10,811 nt of DNA, taken from assembly GCA_934630485.1 (NCBI GenBank), contig CAKTWD010000049.1:1-10811 (forward strand), in the 5' to 3' direction. This DNA comes from an uncultured Eggerthellaceae bacterium (GTDB lineage Bacteria; Actinomycetota; Coriobacteriia; Coriobacteriales; Eggerthellaceae). Made by a program: the position numbers and the translations under genes. This document shows, piece after piece, positions 7,279 to 10,811 of the stretch. Under the pieces are notes generated by a model. That model saw nothing but the letters and a program-made list of their open reading frames with translations, searched no databases and was not told the DNA's origin. Within the stretch, counting starts at the first letter, position 1; every line of letters begins with the position of its first letter.

Positions 7279-7899
7279 CTAGTTCTCGCTATTCGACTTG
7301 AGGTTCAGGGCGGGGAACGAATCGGTGTCGAGGGTTTCCTCAAGCAACTCCGAGATTCGCTCGATGGGCGTGGAATGGTCAGACAGAACCCAGCTGCGGT
7401 ACAGCATAAGCGCGCCCGACAAGTAGAAGCTCATGCGCATGCGGAACTCCACGTCGTCCATCAGGTGCGTGTCAACGCCGGTTGCCGCGAATGCGGGCTT
7501 GGCCGAGCGACCCATCAGGTCGATCATCGCGTTGACGGGCAGCGACCGGGCCGTGTGCTCGTAAAAGCCCATGTTCTCGATGATGGATTTGTTGATGTCG
7601 GCAAGGATGCCGTGGATGCGCTGCTTGCGCGTTTCTTCGGTATGCTCGCGGATGATGTCGATGACGTGCTCGATGATCTCTTCTGCGCGATGTGTTAGCA
7701 AGCTGTCGATCGAGGGGTAGTGAAGATAGAACGTCTTGCGGTCGATGTCGGCTTCGCGGGCGATGGCGCTGACGGTGATCTTCGAGACGTCGTTCTCGCT
7801 GAGCAGCTTGTCAAGTGCGGCGTTGATTGCCTTGCGCGTGCGGACGATGCGTCGATCAAGTTTCGGCTGAGCAGGGCGTCGGACATCGTTCTCAGTCAT
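7279..7899 (-). CDS. TetR/AcrR-family transcriptional regulator
   Basis: The 206-residue protein has an N-terminal TetR helix-turn-helix at about 20-62 with the signature ITVSAIAREADIDRKTFYLHY and an alpha-helical, ligand-type C-terminal domain. The ligand cannot be read from sequence. The start at 7899 (MTENDVRRP) is chosen over an in-frame ATG at 7986. The reasons are the strong AAAAAGGAAG at 7909-7918 with a 9-nt spacer, and that the upstream ATG lies on the promoter -10. It is the first gene of the minus series and is divergent from the radical SAM gene. The inverted repeat at 7955-7983 falls over its predicted transcription start, which suggests autorepression. Confidence 0.93.
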   Translation of the reverse strand: MTENDVRRPAQPKLDRRIVRTRKAINAALDKLLSENDVSKITVSAIAREADIDRKTFYLHYPSIDSLLTHRAEEIIEHVIDIIREHTEETRKQRIHGILADINKSIIENMGFYEHTARSLPVNAMIDLMGRSAKPAFAATGVDTHLMDDVEFRMRMSFYLSGALMLYRSWVLSDHSTPIERISELLEETLDTDSFPALNLKSNSEN

Positions 7900-7954
7900 C
7901 TTCTGACACTTCCTTTTTGCGATTCCACTGAATTCGGCTTCTCGGTCGTTGATT

Positions 7955-7983
7955 AATGCACAAACAACTTCGATGTGTGCATT
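7955..7983. promoter_or_regulatory. Candidate TetR operator (8-bp inverted repeat)
   Basis: AATGCACA (7955-7962) and TGTGCATT (7976-7983) are perfect inverted repeats with a 13-bp spacer. The site begins 2 bp downstream of the TetR -10 and so covers the expected transcription start. Position and symmetry fit a repressor site. The binding protein is inferred, and the 13-bp spacer is longer than in many TetR operators. Confidence 0.55.
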
Positions 7984-7985
7984 CA

Positions 7986-8014
7986 TTTGTAACGGAATCT
8001 ATTCGGTTATTCAA
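7986..8014 (-). promoter_or_regulatory. Sigma70-type promoter for the TetR-led operon
   Basis: On the minus strand the -35 is TTGAAT (8009-8014) and the -10 is TACAAA (7986-7991), separated by 17 bp. Spacing is ideal, and the -35 and -10 each match consensus at 4 of 6 positions. Transcription would start near 7979, giving an 80-nt leader before the TetR ATG. Confidence 0.55.
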
Positions 8015-8018
8015 TCTT

Positions 8019-8047
8019 CGTTGCGTTATCCGCACAACAAGTATAGT
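8019..8047 (+). promoter_or_regulatory. Possible promoter for the radical SAM gene
   Basis: A good -10, TATAGT, lies at 8042-8047. Upstream -35 candidates are weak: TTGCGT at 8021-8026 gives a 15-bp spacer and CGTTGC at 8019-8024 a 17-bp spacer. A weak -35 would fit an activated or otherwise regulated promoter. Transcription would begin near 8054, leaving a leader of about 125 nt. Confidence 0.4.
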
Positions 8048-8179
8048 CTACAGGTGTGGAACAAACAATATCTGGTGAATAGACATTGCTTGTGGACTAA
8101 CGATAACGTCGCGGGTTCGCCAAAAAGCGAATGGGAGAGCGACCGGCGCCGCAGGCGTTGTAAATAGGAAGGAACGACA

Positions 8180-9724
8180 ATGACCGAAGAGATCCAAGAG
8201 GCCGTCGCAACAGCACCCTCGTTCGAGTTGAGTCCCGAAGATAAGGCCAAGCTTGCCAAAATCGGCCCGTCCGAGAAGATCAAGCATGCTGCCATGTACA
8301 AGCTCATCGACTATGTCATGGAAGACCCCGAGACCAATATCCACAAGGTCATGAACATGCTGGACAAGCTTGCGCCCAAGAATCTGTTTCCCACGCAACG
8401 CGAAACCATGCGCCAGGCCATCGAGGCGAAAAGCAACTGGTATCAGCTGATCATGAAGATCCTCGAGCTGAACCCCGAGGTTATCCCGCAGCTGCTGAAG
8501 ACGTTCGTAGTTGACAGCAACCTTATTGCCTGGGGCATGCAGGAGCACAACCGCAAGGCGTTGAAGTGCAACATCCCGTGGGCTATCCTGCTTGACCCAA
8601 CCAGCGCGTGCAACCTTCATTGCACTGGCTGCTGGGCCGCCGAGTACGGCAACAAGCTGAACCTTACCTATGAAGAGATCGACTCCATCATCAACCAGGG
8701 CGTCGAGCTGGGTGTTCATATGTACATCTACACCGGCGGCGAGCCTTTGGTTCGTAAGCATGACCTTATCAAGCTGTGCGAGGCGCATCCCGACTGCACG
8801 TTCCTGTCGTTCACGAACGCAACGCTCATCGACGAGGCGTTCGTCCAGGATATGATCCGCGTGAAGAACTTCGTGCCTGCCATCTCGGTCGAGGGCATCG
8901 GCGAGGCTACCGATGTCCGCCGCGGCGAAGGCACCTTCAACAAGATCGACCACGCTATGAAGCTGCTGCGCGAGGCTGGCCTTCCGTTTGGCGTGTCGCT
9001 TTGCCATACGTCGCAGAACTCCGACGCTCTGGTATCGGACGAATTCTTCGATTGGCTGATCGATCAGGGCGTTCTGTTCGCATGGATCTTCACCTTCATG
9101 CCGGTTGGTTACTCCACGAAGGATTGCGAGCTTATGGCCACGCCCGAGCAGCGCGAGCAGCTGTATCGCTTCGTCAAGCGCGCCCGCGAGGAGAAACCGC
9201 TTTTCACCCTTGACTTCCAGAACGACGGCGAGTTCGTTGGCGGCTGCATCGCCGGTGGCCGCAGGTACTTGCACATCAACGCCAAGGGCGACGTCGAGCC
9301 CTGCGTGTTCGCGCATTACTCCAACGCCAACATCCGCGAGGTCTCGCTGCTTGACGCGCTGCGCTCGCCCTTGTTCATGCAGTACTACGAGAACCAGCCC
9401 TTCGATGGCGAGAACCTGCTTCGCCCGTGCCCGATTTACGAGAACACCGGCAGGTTGGCCGACATGGTCGAGGCTTCTGGCGCCCACTCCACCGATCTCG
9501 AGCATCCCGAGGACGCCCGCGACCTCACCGAGAAGATGCGCCCTCGTGCCGAGGCTTGGGCCGAGGTTGCCAATCGTATTTGGAACGACCCCGACGATCC
9601 GCGCCGCCCTTACCGCGATCGCGTGTACGTCGGCATGGCCGAGTCGGACGTCGAGAAGTATGAGGAGACCGGCTTTGTCGGCAACACCCCGCTCGAGAAG
9701 CTGAAGGCCGAGCGTTCGCACTAA
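8180..9724 (+). CDS. Radical SAM protein with twitch/SPASM-like C-terminus
   Basis: The 514-residue protein is a MoaA/NifB/PqqE-type radical SAM enzyme. The cluster motif is C144-NLH-C148-TG-C151, followed by the SAM-binding YTGGEP at 184-189. Residues about 1-128 form a charged, largely helical N-terminal extension. The C-terminal region has C356-IAGG...INAKGDVEPC375, the spacing seen at the start of SPASM domains, and then only C417 (RPCP). It is therefore closer to a twitch domain with one auxiliary cluster than to a full seven-cysteine SPASM. The ATG at 8180 has AGGAAGG 7 nt upstream. It diverges from the TetR gene and precedes metK. The substrate is unknown; modification of a peptide or small molecule is possible, but no precursor peptide gene was found nearby. 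Confidence 0.92.
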   Translation: MTEEIQEAVATAPSFELSPEDKAKLAKIGPSEKIKHAAMYKLIDYVMEDPETNIHKVMNMLDKLAPKNLFPTQRETMRQAIEAKSNWYQLIMKILELNPEVIPQLLKTFVVDSNLIAWGMQEHNRKALKCNIPWAILLDPTSACNLHCTGCWAAEYGNKLNLTYEEIDSIINQGVELGVHMYIYTGGEPLVRKHDLIKLCEAHPDCTFLSFTNATLIDEAFVQDMIRVKNFVPAISVEGIGEATDVRRGEGTFNKIDHAMKLLREAGLPFGVSLCHTSQNSDALVSDEFFDWLIDQGVLFAWIFTFMPVGYSTKDCELMATPEQREQLYRFVKRAREEKPLFTLDFQNDGEFVGGCIAGGRRYLHINAKGDVEPCVFAHYSNANIREVSLLDALRSPLFMQYYENQPFDGENLLRPCPIYENTGRLADMVEASGAHSTDLEHPEDARDLTEKMRPRAEAWAEVANRIWNDPDDPRRPYRDRVYVGMAESDVEKYEETGFVGNTPLEKLKAERSH

Positions 9725-9936
9725 TGCTGGAAGGCAATTGGGCTGAAAGGTCCCGCAGAAGCGCTTGCTGCACCCCGGTTTGCGATTGCGGAATGCGCGT
9801 GAAGATGCTTCGCATGTCGCAAGTCGGGGTGCTGATGCGATAAAACTGGTAAGACTGCTTTTTGGCGCCTTAGCAGGGAATAGTAACGAACCTGCGTAGA
9901 GGTGCCGCAAGACAACGAGAAAATAGGAGAGTCAAA
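9725..9936 (+). other. Structured spacer/leader between radical SAM gene and metK
   Basis: A long nested stem-loop spans 9770-9832. GCACCCCG (9770-9777) pairs with 9825-9832, TTGCGA (9780-9785) with TCGCAA (9817-9822), and ATGCG (9793-9797) with CGCAT (9811-9815). No U-run follows it. Downstream, AGCAGG at 9872-9877 can pair either with CTGCT (9855-9859) or with CCTGC (9891-9895), two mutually exclusive hairpins. The metK ribosome binding site AGGAGA is at 9925-9930. I do not recognise SAM-I, SAM-II, SAM-III, SAM-IV or SAM-VI consensus cores. It could be a 3' stabilising element of the radical SAM mRNA, an attenuator, or an unrecognised leader RNA. Confidence 0.5.

Positions 9937-10811
<875 letters not shown>

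Larger units (their letters stand above)
7900..8179. promoter_or_regulatory. Divergent promoter region, TetR / radical SAM
   Basis: This 280-bp AT-richer stretch separates the two divergent genes. It holds the minus promoter and operator-like inverted repeat (separate entries), a plausible plus -10 at 8042-8047, a wide 9-bp inverted repeat (8044-8052 / 8091-8099), and the radical SAM ribosome binding site AGGAAGG at 8166-8172. A 72-codon open frame at 7949-8167 lacks a ribosome binding site and is not considered a gene. Confidence 0.75.

Noticed and set aside
6424..7698. 424-codon plus-strand open frame antisense to the hydrolase and TetR genes
   Set aside because: It is a shadow of two motif-bearing minus genes. 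Its translation lacks domain features.
7949..8167. 72-codon plus-strand frame in the divergent promoter region
   Set aside because: There is no ribosome binding site. It overlaps promoter and operator elements, and its stop lies in the radical SAM RBS.
8048..9910. 620-codon open frame antisense to the radical SAM gene
   Set aside because: The radical SAM frame carries the catalytic motifs and a strong RBS. The antisense translation has no recognisable motif and is a base-composition shadow.
9725..9936. Known SAM riboswitch (SAM-I, SAM-III/SMK, SAM-VI) upstream of metK
   Set aside because: The conserved core sequences are not seen, and no strand clearly pairs with the metK Shine-Dalgarno. 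It is kept only as an unclassified structured leader.

Overview
The window looks like chromosome of a fairly GC-rich actinobacterium. The gene content (a DUF1461 membrane protein, a glutathionylspermidine-synthase-like ATP-grasp protein, a MoaA-like radical SAM protein next to a TetR regulator) and the strong AGGAGG-type ribosome binding sites fit a Coriobacteriia/Eggerthellales-type gut anaerobe best. That placement comes from gene content only and was not tested. No phage, IS, tRNA, rRNA or CRISPR signal was found.

Layout. At 1-174 a 54-bp direct repeat (two copies, 99 bp apart) leads into a plus-strand EamA/DMT transporter (175-1140). This converges on a long minus-strand gene series and the two sides share a bidirectional terminator hairpin at 1148-1179. 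Reading the minus strand from its promoter: TetR regulator (7899-7279), class I glutamine-amidotransferase-like gamma-glutamyl hydrolase (7275-6415), circularly permuted ATP-grasp ligase (6261-4843), DUF1461 membrane protein (4827-4003), glutamyl-tRNA synthetase gltX (3946-2348), a terminator, hotdog thioesterase (2295-1882), and a PEBP/YbhB-type protein (1776-1264). Across a 280-bp divergent promoter region (7900-8179) lies a plus-strand radical SAM protein with a twitch-like C-terminal cysteine set (8180-9724). After a 212-bp structured spacer comes metK (9937 onward, cut by the window end).

How it may work together. The regulator, hydrolase, ligase and membrane protein are tightly packed (gaps of 3, 153 and 15 nt) and probably form one transcription unit, possibly running on into gltX. 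A gamma-glutamyl hydrolase beside a glutathionylspermidine-synthase-like ligase recalls the paired make/break logic of gamma-glutamyl-amine metabolism, but the substrates cannot be read from sequence. The TetR promoter has a well-spaced -35/-10 and a perfect 8-bp inverted repeat just downstream of the -10, so autorepression is likely; the radical SAM gene is the obvious second target. The radical SAM gene sits directly upstream of metK, which makes its cofactor.

Most promising for novelty: the TetR / hydrolase / ATP-grasp / DUF1461 / radical SAM divergon, and the structured metK leader, which matches no SAM riboswitch consensus I know.
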